64,000 nucleotides of DNA, taken from CAVXTF01 sp963701375 (GTDB lineage Bacteria; Actinomycetota; Acidimicrobiia; Acidimicrobiales; CAVXTF01). Positions 54,183 to 63,116 of the stretch are shown here, in pieces. The notes under the pieces are model-generated. The model saw only the letters and a list, made by a program, of their open reading frames with translations. It did not search any database and was not told where the DNA came from. The stretch spans positions 1,240,001-1,304,000 of the forward strand of contig CAVOZT010000004.1 of the NCBI GenBank assembly GCA_963701375.1, written 5' to 3'. The position numbers were made by a program, and so were the translations under genes. How positions within the stretch are numbered: position 1 is the first letter of the stretch; each line of letters starts with the position of its first letter.

Positions 54183-55712
54183 ATGGCGACTGTGGTTAGG
54201 GACCTGATGTCGAGTCCGGCCATCACGTGTCTCGCCGAGGATTCGCTCTCGGATGCCGCTCGCACGATGAGCGATGCCGGCACCGGTTCTGTTGTCGTGA
54301 CCGAGGACACGAAGGTCATCGGGATCCTCACAGAGCGAGACCTGCTTCGTGCGGCCGCTGCGGGAGCGGAGCCCGAAGCGGAGCCCACCCGCCTATGGAT
54401 GACTGCAGCCCCAGATGTTCTCGGACCCGACGAAGAGGCCGGAGCGGCGTGGGCGAGCCTGACTCATCATCACTATCGCCACCTACCTGTGGTGGACGGT
54501 GATGCGCTGCTGGGCGTCGTCTCGCTCAGGGACCTGATCGGAATCGCTCGTCTTCGTCCTGCCGCGGAAGTTGGCGTCGAGGTTCCACGCGGGCTTGAAG
54601 GAGTGGTGGTGGCCGAGACGTCCGTAGGCGACGTCCGTGGCCAAGAGGGCTTTTACCACTACAGGCAATACTCCGCAGTCGAGCTCGCTGCCGGCAGGTC
54701 GTTCGAGGACGTCTGGCGGCTGCTCCTTGACGGCTCGCTGCCCACAAAGGCGGAATCGGAGGACTTCGCACGATCGGTCCGGCGTCTCAGGACGATCCCG
54801 GCAGGACTGGCGGAGCTCCTGGGTGACTTTGCAGAGCAGGGCAACCCCCTCGACGTGTTGCGCACGTCGGTGTCCGTCCTGGGAGCCGAGCTCGATTGGC
54901 GTCCGACGCACGACATCGACTCTCGGACTCTGCGTATGCAAGCGCTGCAACTCGGTTCGGTGGTGCCAACACTCATGGCGGCTACATATCGGCTCAAAGC
55001 CGGGCTCGTCCCTGTCCATCCACGCGACGACCTCGGGCATGTAGCGAACTATCTGTGGATGTTGAACGGCGTGGAACCCGAACACGCCAACGTCCGTGCT
55101 CTCGAGCAGTACATGATCCTCACGATTGACCACGGGTTCAACGCATCGACGTTCGCCGCGCGGGTGATCGTCTCGACGGGTGCCGACCTCGCCGCAGCGG
55201 TTTGCGGTGCGATAGGAGCTCTGTCGGGTCCGCTCCACGGCGGGGCACCCAGCCGCGCGCTCGACATGCTCGACGAGATCCGGACGTCCGATCGCGCGGA
55301 GAGCTGGTTGCGCTCGGCGGTGGATCACGGGGACAGGATCATGGGGTTCGGTCACCGCGTCTACAAGACTGAAGACCCACGGTCCCAGTTCCTGCGGGGT
55401 GTTGCAGAATCCCTGGGTGGCCCACTGTTCGATCTGGCGGTGCGTACAGAAGAGATCGCGATACGTGTGCTTGCCGAGCTCAAGCCCGAGCGAGAGCTCT
55501 GCACGAATGTCGAGTTCTACGCCGGTGTGGTCATGAACGCATGCGGGATCGCGCGCGAGATGTTCACCCCCACGTTCGCGGCCGCCAGAACGGTCGGTTG
55601 GTCGGCGCATGTCCTCGAGCAGGCTTCGGACAACCGCCTGATCCGGCCCGCAGCGCGCTATATCGGCCCTCCGGCCCCTCAGCCCGTGCCGGATGTCGTG
55701 CAGGACGCGTAG
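54183..55712 (+). CDS. CBS-pair citrate synthase fusion
   Basis: A 509-residue enzyme. Two CBS domains fill residues 1-125 (SSPAITCLAEDSLSDAARTM and HYRHLPVVDGDALLGVVSL). The citrate synthase domain covers about 135-495. Catalytic His are in GPLHGGAPSRAL and MGFGHRVYKTEDPR. The position of the usual catalytic Asp reads Glu in TNVEFYAGVVMNACG. CBS pairs often bind AMP or ATP, so feedback by energy charge is inferred. AAAGGA lies 8 bases before the ATG. Confidence 0.9.
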   Translation: MATVVRDLMSSPAITCLAEDSLSDAARTMSDAGTGSVVVTEDTKVIGILTERDLLRAAAAGAEPEAEPTRLWMTAAPDVLGPDEEAGAAWASLTHHHYRHLPVVDGDALLGVVSLRDLIGIARLRPAAEVGVEVPRGLEGVVVAETSVGDVRGQEGFYHYRQYSAVELAAGRSFEDVWRLLLDGSLPTKAESEDFARSVRRLRTIPAGLAELLGDFAEQGNPLDVLRTSVSVLGAELDWRPTHDIDSRTLRMQALQLGSVVPTLMAATYRLKAGLVPVHPRDDLGHVANYLWMLNGVEPEHANVRALEQYMILTIDHGFNASTFAARVIVSTGADLAAAVCGAIGALSGPLHGGAPSRALDMLDEIRTSDRAESWLRSAVDHGDRIMGFGHRVYKTEDPRSQFLRGVAESLGGPLFDLAVRTEEIAIRVLAELKPERELCTNVEFYAGVVMNACGIAREMFTPTFAAARTVGWSAHVLEQASDNRLIRPAARYIGPPAPQPVPDVVQDA

Positions 55713-55720
55713 AGGGTCTG

Positions 55721-56380
55721 TCAAGCAGAAGCCAAATTTGCAGTGCCGGCAGGCACATACGCGTATTCGACGCGCAGCACCGAAGGCGCGTCCGGGCGTC
55801 CGCAGGTCGGGACGTAGCTTCCGAGTTTCCCGTTGAGCGGCGCCGTGAGGGTCCCCCCGCCACTCGACAGCCCTACCAGCATCAAAAGTGTTCCAGGGGA
55901 GGGCTCGCACCAGTTCTGCCAAGTGAAGACCAGCTCCGCCGTGCTCTTTCCCTTCGGTTCGACCACCACGGGCGCCAACGCCGGTGTGTTCGCCTTGGCG
56001 TTCTGTATCTTCAGGAGCGAGCCGTTGGTCCGCACTATCTGCAGGCTCGGTATGCCTTTCAACTCACAGGCAACCGCGGCAGAACTCGAGATCATCACAT
56101 CGCCGACAGCACCTCCCGCGCCGGAAGGATCTTGACGTCTCCCTCCCCTTGCGACGAGATCCTTGGCTCGGCACGGTGGAGCCGTGGCGACTGGAGCGGT
56201 GGTAGTCGTGGCGCCGGATCCTTGCGTGCCCGGTTCCAGGTTCTTCGCATCAGGGTTCGGTTGCGAGGTGGCAAACTTGTATCCCGTATCGCATGCGCTC
56301 GCCGAGACTCCTGCGAGGCATACAAGAAGTCCAACCTTCGCAAGAGTCCGGAAGGCCGAAGAAGGCCGCGTCCTTCTCAT
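55721..56380 (-). CDS. DUF4232-like lipoprotein
   Basis: A 219-residue lipoprotein. Signal sequence with a lipobox near SASAC at about residue 30, then a Thr/Pro linker. The domain from PPCRAKDLVARGGRR onward, with GAVGDVMISSSAAVACELKGIP and the closing VEYAYV strand, matches DUF4232, a beta-sandwich found in actinobacterial secreted proteins. Function unknown. Convergent with the CBS-citrate synthase gene; stops are 8 bases apart. Confidence 0.75.
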   Translation of the reverse strand: MRRTRPSSAFRTLAKVGLLVCLAGVSASACDTGYKFATSQPNPDAKNLEPGTQGSGATTTTAPVATAPPCRAKDLVARGGRRQDPSGAGGAVGDVMISSSAAVACELKGIPSLQIVRTNGSLLKIQNAKANTPALAPVVVEPKGKSTAELVFTWQNWCEPSPGTLLMLVGLSSGGGTLTAPLNGKLGSYVPTCGRPDAPSVLRVEYAYVPAGTANLASA

Positions 56381-56390
56381 AACAGTTCCG

Positions 56391-57128
56391 CTAGCGACCG
56401 CTCAAGGCTTCGCCGATTGCTTCCAAGCCGGCAACCATGGCCGCTTGACCGCGTTCGTCGAGAACCGAATACGCCGGCAGCACGAGGTCGTCGGTGAGTT
56501 GTTCCGCGGCGCGAAGTTTCTGGCGTTCGGCGTCGCTCACCTCTGGTGTGTCCTCGTCGGTCCAGCCGAACATGGCCATGTCGCCAGGTCGCTGGATGTA
56601 GTGAGCGGCCTTGGCTTCTAGTCCGTTGGCGCGAACCGCTAGCAGGTGTGCGCTTCCCCTCAACTCGCGCAGGATTGTTACCAGCTGCATCGACTGGCCC
56701 GGAACGTCGTCTGCGAGCGGCTGTGTCTTGATGCCTGAGTAGAGTGCGAGTCCGACCGGGTCCGCAGCGTCGTTCACGGCTCGTGTGGCGTCACAGAAGT
56801 CGTCCAGCCCGTCTAGCCCACCGAATTGTTGCCTACCCAGGTCGGCGCAACAGTTCATGTACACGCGCGCGGCGTTGCGAGGAGGACAGATCTCCCTGCC
56901 CGAATTCCAGATCTTGGAGACCATCGGTTGCGAGAAATAGCCGAACGCGCTGGCAACCACCTCCGCGTCGACGTCGCCGAGCACACCTCCCCGCCCGAGG
57001 AAATAGAGCTGGAGCGCGTCGAGACCGAGGGATTTTCCGACTTCCAACGTTTCCGGCGCGAAGTAGAACGTCCATCCGAGATCACGGATCTTCGGACAGA
57101 CGGCGCCAACGAAGTCTTTGGCGTCCAT
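56391..57128 (-). CDS. SCO6745-family protein
   Basis: A 245-residue soluble helical protein of the SCO6745 family. The characteristic TFYFAPETLEVGKSLGLDALQLYFLGR start and FGYFSQPMVSKIW segment are present in short form, with RVYMNCCADLG and the late QLVTILRELRGSAHLLAVRANGLEA helix. Members are widespread in actinobacteria; biochemical role unknown. Lies 10 bases before the DUF4232 gene start, in the same direction. Confidence 0.8.
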   Translation of the reverse strand: MDAKDFVGAVCPKIRDLGWTFYFAPETLEVGKSLGLDALQLYFLGRGGVLGDVDAEVVASAFGYFSQPMVSKIWNSGREICPPRNAARVYMNCCADLGRQQFGGLDGLDDFCDATRAVNDAADPVGLALYSGIKTQPLADDVPGQSMQLVTILRELRGSAHLLAVRANGLEAKAAHYIQRPGDMAMFGWTDEDTPEVSDAERQKLRAAEQLTDDLVLPAYSVLDERGQAAMVAGLEAIGEALSGR

Positions 57129-57155
57129 CGGAGAATCTTAAGGGCAAGCCGCCTG

Positions 57156-58724
57156 TCAGACTTGGCGCGCCACGCCCGGCTCTTGTGAGGGCATTTGCTG
57201 CCGTGAAGGAACCGGATAGGGCGTCGGATTGCTGACATCCAGCTCGAGGAGCTGGCCGGAGGTGCACTCACGCGTCACGACGGGACCACGAGCGTTCGTC
57301 GCCGGGAACTTGGGTACGGTCGTGTCGGCGCGCGAGGGGACGAGCGCGGCCGTCAGGTCGCCACACGTGTTTCGGCGCCACGACGAGATATTGGGTGCTC
57401 TCACGCCGAATCGAGTTTCCAAGAAACGCATCTGCGACGTGTGGTCGAACACGTCTGAGCACACGTAGCCTCCCCGGCTGAAAGGCGAGACCACGAGCAT
57501 GGGCACCCGGAAACCGAGCCCGATCGGCCCCGCGATCGAAGAGGCAGCGGCTGGGAGAGGGTCGACGGTGATGTATTCGCCCGCGGTACCCGCGGGAGGT
57601 ACTGGCGGGGCGACGTGGTCGAAGAAACCGTCGTTCTCGTCGTAGGTGATGAAAAGCACGGTCTTCGACCACACGTCGCGGTTCGACGTCAGGATGTCGA
57701 GCACCTGGTTTGCGAACCACATCCCCGCGGCGGGTGGAGACGGAGGATGCTCGTCGTAGCCGATCGGGGGCATGATCCACGAGACCGAAGGCAACGTTCC
57801 GTTCGCGACGTCTGACCTGAAATCGTTCGGGAACACAGGCGCGAAGGCGTTCCGGTACAGCGGCGAGCTCGGATCCGAGACGTGCTGCGAGAAGTACAGC
57901 AGGATGTTGTCGGAAACCGCGATGGAGATCGGGTTCGACGGTTTGTAGATGTCGCCGGGAGCGTTGTATACCTTCCACGACACGCCCTTGGACTCGAGCT
58001 CCTCGGGCATCGTGCGCCACGACGCGCTACCGATGAACTTCGACTGGTCGTTTGTGACGAGCACCGGCCCCCCGGCGAGACCGTCCGGATCGAGAGTCCC
58101 TGACAGGGCGTGCAGACGGTTCGGGTGCGTCGGAGCCATCACCGAGCAGTGGTAGTTGTCGCAGATGGTGAAGGCGTCCGCCAACGCATACCAGAATCCA
58201 AGATCGGCGCGTTTGTAATACCCCATTGTGAGGACTCCGTTTTCCGGACCCTCGAACTGCGCCGAGGTGTGCGTTCTGACGAAGCTGTCCATCGCACCTT
58301 CGTTCCAGCACAAGTGCTGGGCCTTCCAAGTATGGGACAGGTCGAAAGTGCATTCGGCATTGCTGGATGCGGTGTCGAGGTGGAACGGAAGGAGGGTCGA
58401 ATCGTGGGCCTTGGTCCCGCCGACAGGCCACGCCTGGGAGAACACGCCAGGGATCGAGGTTTTGTCGTCGAAGCCCCTCACCCCGCGGTACGAACCGAAA
58501 TAGTGGTCGAACGAACGGTTTTCGTTCATTAGGAACACGACGTGCTCTACGGCGCCGAGGTCTTTGCTCACCGGTTTTACCGATGTCGCCTTCTTGATCG
58601 TCGACGCCCCGCACGAGGCGAGAGCCAGACTGAATGCGCCGGCCACGCCTCCTATCAGCACGTCGCGCCTTGTGCGCAACGAGCTCGCGTGTGGTCTGTC
58701 GTGAGAGAACGGCGACGACTGCAT
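57156..58724 (-). CDS. Tat-exported phospholipase C/acid phosphatase family protein
   Basis: A 522-residue phosphoesterase. The N-terminus has a twin-arginine motif RTRRDVLIGG with a hydrophobic stretch and a Cys in LALASCGAS, so it may be a Tat lipoprotein. The catalytic region includes NENRSFDHYFGSYRGVRGFDD (quoted as NENRSFDHYFG), and the later FITYDENDGFFDHVAPP holds metal ligands. It resembles mycobacterial PlcA-D and AcpA enzymes that cleave phospholipids or phosphomonoesters. ATG 58724 preferred. Confidence 0.88.
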   Translation of the reverse strand: MQSSPFSHDRPHASSLRTRRDVLIGGVAGAFSLALASCGASTIKKATSVKPVSKDLGAVEHVVFLMNENRSFDHYFGSYRGVRGFDDKTSIPGVFSQAWPVGGTKAHDSTLLPFHLDTASSNAECTFDLSHTWKAQHLCWNEGAMDSFVRTHTSAQFEGPENGVLTMGYYKRADLGFWYALADAFTICDNYHCSVMAPTHPNRLHALSGTLDPDGLAGGPVLVTNDQSKFIGSASWRTMPEELESKGVSWKVYNAPGDIYKPSNPISIAVSDNILLYFSQHVSDPSSPLYRNAFAPVFPNDFRSDVANGTLPSVSWIMPPIGYDEHPPSPPAAGMWFANQVLDILTSNRDVWSKTVLFITYDENDGFFDHVAPPVPPAGTAGEYITVDPLPAAASSIAGPIGLGFRVPMLVVSPFSRGGYVCSDVFDHTSQMRFLETRFGVRAPNISSWRRNTCGDLTAALVPSRADTTVPKFPATNARGPVVTRECTSGQLLELDVSNPTPYPVPSRQQMPSQEPGVARQV

Positions 58725-58779
58725 GCTTGGCCCGGTGCTAATCAAATCACCGGGTCGTACGTCACGCCAGGATTACCGG

Positions 58780-59043
58780 TCAGTCGATTCGGATGCTGCT
58801 TCGCAGCTCCTCTTGCCTGGCTTCGAAGATCTCGAGTGGAATTCGTTCCTCCGCGAGATCCTCGTGGAGCTGGGCCAACGCCTCGAGGATGCTTGCCTGG
58901 TCCTCGGCGGTGGTCACCGACCCCTCTTCCGGTTGGTCCTCCTCGTCGCGCCTCGCCAAGCGCTTTTCCTGCTTCGCCCTGGCGCGCGACCGCTTCTCCT
59001 GCTCGCGTTGCATCTTCCCGAATGTGGAACACGATCGGGCCAT
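58780..59043 (-). CDS. Small charged coiled-coil-like protein
   Basis: An 87-residue protein. QREQEKRSRARAKQEKRLARR is a highly basic helix, followed by an acidic stretch and a helical ILEALAQLHEDLAEERI, ending LEIFEARQEELRSSIR. Unrecognised by name; similar basic-acidic small proteins occur beside cold-shock genes in actinobacteria. Shares the direction of cspA. Confidence 0.65.
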   Translation of the reverse strand: MARSCSTFGKMQREQEKRSRARAKQEKRLARRDEEDQPEEGSVTTAEDQASILEALAQLHEDLAEERIPLEIFEARQEELRSSIRID

Positions 59044-59134
59044 AATGCCGCTCCTTTCAGCCAGGCGGCACGGTGAGCCGGGGTGTCGCGCCTGACGCTT
59101 TCGTTACTGCAACTGCTCTAGTGACTTGTCTTGA

Positions 59135-59180
59135 AAGGTGATCTGAGTGAAGATCCAGCTGACCGGGCTCAGATCACCTT
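59135..59180 (-). terminator. Terminator hairpin containing the csp stop codon
   Basis: AAGGTGATCTGAG and CTCAGATCACCTT form a perfect 13-bp stem with a 20-base loop. The TGA stop of the cold-shock gene lies inside the 5' arm. A T-rich stretch is limited (TTCAAGAC) so efficiency is inferred from stem strength. Confidence 0.75.
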
Positions 59181-59369
59181 GACGTTACGTGCTTCGTCCC
59201 CCTTGCGCCCGGGAGCAATGTCGAACTCGACCTGCTGGCCGGCTTCGAGCGTGCGGAACCCCGTTCCGGCGACGTTGCTGTAGTGGACGAACACGTCCTC
59301 GCCGTCGTCGCGCGAGACAAACCCGTAACCCTTCTCTGCATTGAAGAACTTGACCGTGCCTACTGCCAT
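59169..59369 (-). CDS. Cold-shock domain protein
   Basis: A 66-residue RNA/ssDNA-binding protein. The RNP1 motif KGYGFVSRDD and RNP2 DVFVHYS are intact, and GTVKFFNAEKGYG opens the beta barrel. It acts as an RNA chaperone in translation or cold response. The ribosome site GAGGGAG lies 6 bases before ATG 59369. The 375-base gap 59370-59744 contains its leader but no other recognisable feature. Confidence 0.95.
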   Translation of the reverse strand: MAVGTVKFFNAEKGYGFVSRDDGEDVFVHYSNVAGTGFRTLEAGQQVEFDIAPGRKGDEARNVKVI

Positions 59370-59744
59370 CCTGTCTCCCTCTTAGTGACTTCCTTATTTG
59401 GCGCCGGACGATCCCATGACTGGGTCGCGAGGCGCTCCATCGGTCTAACCAGTTGCCCGCTTCCCGATCCCGCCCGCAGCCGCTCCCACCACGAGATGCC
59501 GTTGCGCCGGACCTACTCCAACCTGGAGCTTTGGACCGACCCGTTCGGTCGCTCGTCGAACGATCGGCGAACAGGCTCAATCACCACTCCAGACGAGTTG
59601 TGAAGGTGACCAACCCGAGCCGGAACGGATCGAGCCCCGTCAACCTAAGGCGACCGGCCGAACACATCGACTAGCCAGGAGAGTTTAACAGGCCGGCACC
59701 TGATCCCGCCACGATGGGGGACGGCCTCTCCAACCTAACGGAGC

Positions 59745-60224
59745 CTAACCGATGTGCCTGGCGAGTTCCCGATGCTCTCGGTACTGGAGGATGAAGACGT
59801 CCTGTCCGATCCTGTCGCTTTCGTCTGTTGTCGGGGGGCGAACCTCCAACCCCCTTCCTGTGAAAACCGAAGCCTCCCCGCAGCCCACGCATATGCACCA
59901 GGTGGAGGCCATCGGTACCGGGGCGCCGGGGGAGTGCGATTGCCACCAAGGGGTGCCACATGTCGGGCATTCCACGATCTCGCACCTGTGGTCCGACAAA
60001 TGGGTCATGGCCGCATGGCGGTCCGGGAAGGAGGTATGGCATCTCCGGCAGTGGCAGGGTCCTGCCGGCAAGAAGCAGATACAGGCGTCCATCATGTGGC
60101 CCATCTCCTCGAGGAGTCGGAACCTGCGCTCTCGCAGGCTCGGCTCCCAGGAAAGATCATCGGGAGGCCCATCGGTCTGCTTGAGCGCCGCTCGGACTCC
60201 ACCGACGCGTAAGGCGCCCAACAT
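59745..60224 (-). CDS. Cysteine-rich hypothetical protein
   Basis: A protein of up to 159 residues with eleven Cys and several His. HCRRCHTSFPDRHAAMTHLSDH resembles a zinc-finger (CxxC...HxxxxH), followed by ECPTCGTPWW and CICVGCGE pairs. The last 30 residues are hydrophilic and helical. It could bind two zinc ions and nucleic acid, but the family is not recognised. The start is unsure; ATGs at residues 1 and about 41-45 are possible. Confidence 0.55.
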   Translation of the reverse strand: MLGALRVGGVRAALKQTDGPPDDLSWEPSLRERRFRLLEEMGHMMDACICFLPAGPCHCRRCHTSFPDRHAAMTHLSDHRCEIVECPTCGTPWWQSHSPGAPVPMASTWCICVGCGEASVFTGRGLEVRPPTTDESDRIGQDVFILQYREHRELARHIG

Positions 60225-60260
60225 CGCCTCAAATCAGGCGGCGGCGTCGTGTCGCCAGTC

Positions 60261-60623
60261 TCAAATCTCTCGGACGCCTGCGAGCATCCCTCTTGTCGAC
60301 ATTGCATCGCGGAACTCGTCGCGCAGGGCCTTCATGTTTCGCGTAACACGCATTGCTCCGACCGCTCCACCCATCCAACCCGTGTTCTGGCGGTCGAATC
60401 TGATCATGCTCTGACCGTCGCCCACGGATGTGACCGACAGACCGACCACGAATTTCTGAGCGAGGGCGCCTAGAAGGAGATTCCCAGTAGTGCTGCCCCT
60501 GACCGCTTCCGCTGACCATTCGGTCGCCCAATTCACAGCAAATCCTCGCTCGGCGAGGATCTCGGCGGCCGCGTTGCGTGCGAGCGCCGGATCGCCGTGT
60601 ATGAGGAATTCGACTGCGTTCAC
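60261..60623 (-). CDS. Hypothetical protein
   Basis: A 120-residue protein from a GTG at 60623, 25 bases after the GGDEF-EAL gene. It reads VEFLIHGDPALARNAAAEIL, AERGFAVNWATEWSAEAV and LVGLSV-like strands, ending with GGAVGAMRVTRNMKALRDEF. No motif recognised; the last part could be a membrane-associated Gly helix. The frame is open far upstream but overlaps the larger gene. Confidence 0.6.
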   Translation of the reverse strand: MNAVEFLIHGDPALARNAAAEILAERGFAVNWATEWSAEAVRGSTTGNLLLGALAQKFVVGLSVTSVGDGQSMIRFDRQNTGWMGGAVGAMRVTRNMKALRDEFRDAMSTRGMLAGVREI

Positions 60624-60648
60624 GGGCGCAACGCTACCCGAGCACGTC

Positions 60649-62970
60649 TCACACGGTGGCGGCCGCCTGGATCGTCCTGCAGTGGATGTCGATCTCCTCG
60701 GGTGGCTCGGGACGACCGAACAGGAATCCCTGAGCCATGTCGCAGCCGACCTCCGACACGAACTCGAGCTGTGTCTCCGTCTCGACACCCTCGGCAGTCA
60801 CAGTCAGGCCGAGCGTGTGAGCAAGGTCCACGACTGAGCGGATTATCGCTTCGTCTCGCGACGAACGTCCGATCGCCGAGATGAACGATCGATCGATCTT
60901 CACGACGCCGATCGGCAGCTCCCGCATGTACTGAAGAGAGGAGTAGCCCGTGCCGAAGTCGTCTATCGCGAGCACCACGCCCATCCGGTGGAGTTGCCTC
61001 ACGTGGGTGCGTGCATCATCTTCGTCCGCTGGCATCAGGCTCTCCGTCAGCTCGAGGACGAGCCGAAGGGCACGGGGCGAAATGCCGGCGTCCACGAGAA
61101 CCGACGACACCTCGTCTACCAGATCCGGTTCAGAAAGCTGTCTTGCCGACAGGTTGACGCTTAGAGCCAGCTGGTGGTCGGCGGACAACTCGTCGTTCCA
61201 GGACCGAACCTGGGCGCATGCCGTGCGCAAGACCCATGATCCGAGCGGGACGATCAGGCCGGTCTGCTCTGCCACGTCGAGGAACGAGCTCGGCGCGAGC
61301 AACCCGCGGGTCGGGTGCTGCCAACGAACGAGCGCCTCCACCCCTACGCGTCGCCTGGTCCAGAGGTCGATGATGGGCTGGTAGTGGACGACGAGCTCGT
61401 CGTGCTTGAGCGCCTGCGCGAGCTCTTCTTCGGTATGGACCCGATGACGAGCTGTCGCTCTCGTAGCGTGATCGAAGACCTGGATCCGAGCTCGGCCGCT
61501 CTTCGCCTTGGCCAGGTACATCGCAGAGTCGGCATCGCTCAACAACTCGTCGGCGCTGACGTTGTCACCCTCCACCACTGCAGCGCCGATGCTCGCCCCG
61601 ACCTGGAAGCGCTTGCCTTCTATGTAGAACGGAGGGTCGAGGGCCGAGAGAACCCTCTCCGCGACGGTGAGCAGCGACTCGCGATCCGTCATCTGCTCGC
61701 AGAGCATGACGAACTCGTCACCCCCGAAGCGGGCGAGCGTGTCGGACGCCCTCATCACCGCTTTGAGCCGGTCTGCAACCTCGACCAGCACTTTGTCCCC
61801 TGCGGCATGGCCGAGGCTGTCGTTCACGAGCTTGAAGCGGTCGAGGTCCAAGAACATGACGACAGGGCCGGGAGCGTCGCTGCGCCGACCGCGCAGGATC
61901 GCCTGCCCGATGCGGTCACCGAGTAGAGCCCTGTTCGGAAGCCCGGTCAATGGATCGTGGAGCGCTTGATGCTCGAGTTTCTCCTCCGCCTCCTTTCGAT
62001 CCGTCACGTCCCGCAGGTTCGTCACATAGCCACCTACCGACGGCCTGTCTCGCAGATCGCTCACGACGGCCTCGACGTGGCGCCAAGTGCCGTCGGCATG
62101 AGCCATTCTGAACTGGACGCGCTCGGCTACTTCTCCACCGGAGAGACGCGAGACCAGCTGAGTTTCGACTCGTTCCCGTTCGTCAGGGTGGATGAACGAC
62201 GACGACATCACCCCGACGACCTCGTCGGGAGTCCGACCGATCAGTGACGACACCGACGGGCTGGCAAACCTGATCAAGCCGTCTTCACCTGTGACGATCA
62301 TCGTGTCGTAAGAGTGTTGGACGAGAGAACGGAATCGCTCCTCGCTGCTGCGCAGGGCGGATTCGGCAGTCTCCTTTTGCTCGGTGGTCGCTCCGAGCAT
62401 CCGCGCGATGAAAAGGATCACCACTGTGCCGAGGAGGGCGAGGGCGTTTGCCCTCGAGATCGGCAGGAACGACGGCGCCCAGCCTCGGGTGATGAACAAC
62501 TGTCCTGTCGCAACGCCGAGAACCGTCCAAAGCGAGACGGTCCGCCAGGTCCGAGCTCCGCTTCGAGCAAGGTTGTCCACGAGGACGAACCCGTACGCGC
62601 CGACGATCTCCGGTCCCCACCCCGACATATAGATCACCGTCGTGACCGAAGCCACATGCACAGCCACGCGGAAGTTGATCGACGCGGCGCCGTCGTGCTT
62701 GTCGGTGAACTTGTCGGTCAGGAACGACGAGACCGGTGATGCTACGAATACTGCGATATAGAACCAGAGGGGGACCCTCGCCACCAGACCGAAATGGCGG
62801 AGCGCCAGCAGTATCGGCAACGCCGCGACCGCCATCGCGTAACCGATGAGCTTGGGGTTTCGACTCGGAGGACTTGAGGCGTTCGACGGCTCGGAGGGCG
62901 CGAGCACCAAAGCTCGGGTCGACGCGGCCCGCGACACCTGGGGGCGCCTTCGGGTACCCGCAGGGCGCAT
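60649..62970 (-). CDS. PAS-GGDEF-EAL protein with N-terminal membrane sensor
   Basis: A 773-residue dual-domain c-di-GMP enzyme. Five or six N-terminal helices (residues 40-195), a PAS domain (about 205-330, RSLVQHSYDTMIVTGEDGL), a GGDEF domain (DRFKLVNDSLGHAAGD, RFGGDEFVML) and an EAL domain (VGVEALVRWQHP, and LAIDDFGTGYSSL with a later DRSFI). Both catalytic signatures are intact, so either activity is possible. GGAGGAAAGGAG precedes the ATG at 62970. Activity direction is not fixed by sequence. Confidence 0.92.
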   Translation of the reverse strand: MRPAGTRRRPQVSRAASTRALVLAPSEPSNASSPPSRNPKLIGYAMAVAALPILLALRHFGLVARVPLWFYIAVFVASPVSSFLTDKFTDKHDGAASINFRVAVHVASVTTVIYMSGWGPEIVGAYGFVLVDNLARSGARTWRTVSLWTVLGVATGQLFITRGWAPSFLPISRANALALLGTVVILFIARMLGATTEQKETAESALRSSEERFRSLVQHSYDTMIVTGEDGLIRFASPSVSSLIGRTPDEVVGVMSSSFIHPDERERVETQLVSRLSGGEVAERVQFRMAHADGTWRHVEAVVSDLRDRPSVGGYVTNLRDVTDRKEAEEKLEHQALHDPLTGLPNRALLGDRIGQAILRGRRSDAPGPVVMFLDLDRFKLVNDSLGHAAGDKVLVEVADRLKAVMRASDTLARFGGDEFVMLCEQMTDRESLLTVAERVLSALDPPFYIEGKRFQVGASIGAAVVEGDNVSADELLSDADSAMYLAKAKSGRARIQVFDHATRATARHRVHTEEELAQALKHDELVVHYQPIIDLWTRRRVGVEALVRWQHPTRGLLAPSSFLDVAEQTGLIVPLGSWVLRTACAQVRSWNDELSADHQLALSVNLSARQLSEPDLVDEVSSVLVDAGISPRALRLVLELTESLMPADEDDARTHVRQLHRMGVVLAIDDFGTGYSSLQYMRELPIGVVKIDRSFISAIGRSSRDEAIIRSVVDLAHTLGLTVTAEGVETETQLEFVSEVGCDMAQGFLFGRPEPPEEIDIHCRTIQAAATV

Positions 62971-63116
62971 CGAGCTCCTTTCCTCCGTTCGGGCCCCCGC
63001 CTGTTCTTTGCGCCTGGGTCCTGCTCTTACATCGACTCCGATGGCTCGGGTCTTGAGAAGGGCCGTTCAGGCGCGGGGGAACCCCGGAGGTGGCCGGCGA
63101 GCGGCCGGAACTCGGC

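Noticed and set aside
54483..55922. Long minus-strand frame of 479 codons
   Set aside because: It is opposite to the CBS-citrate synthase, whose forward frame has clear catalytic motifs; the minus frame is rich in Arg/His without known domains.
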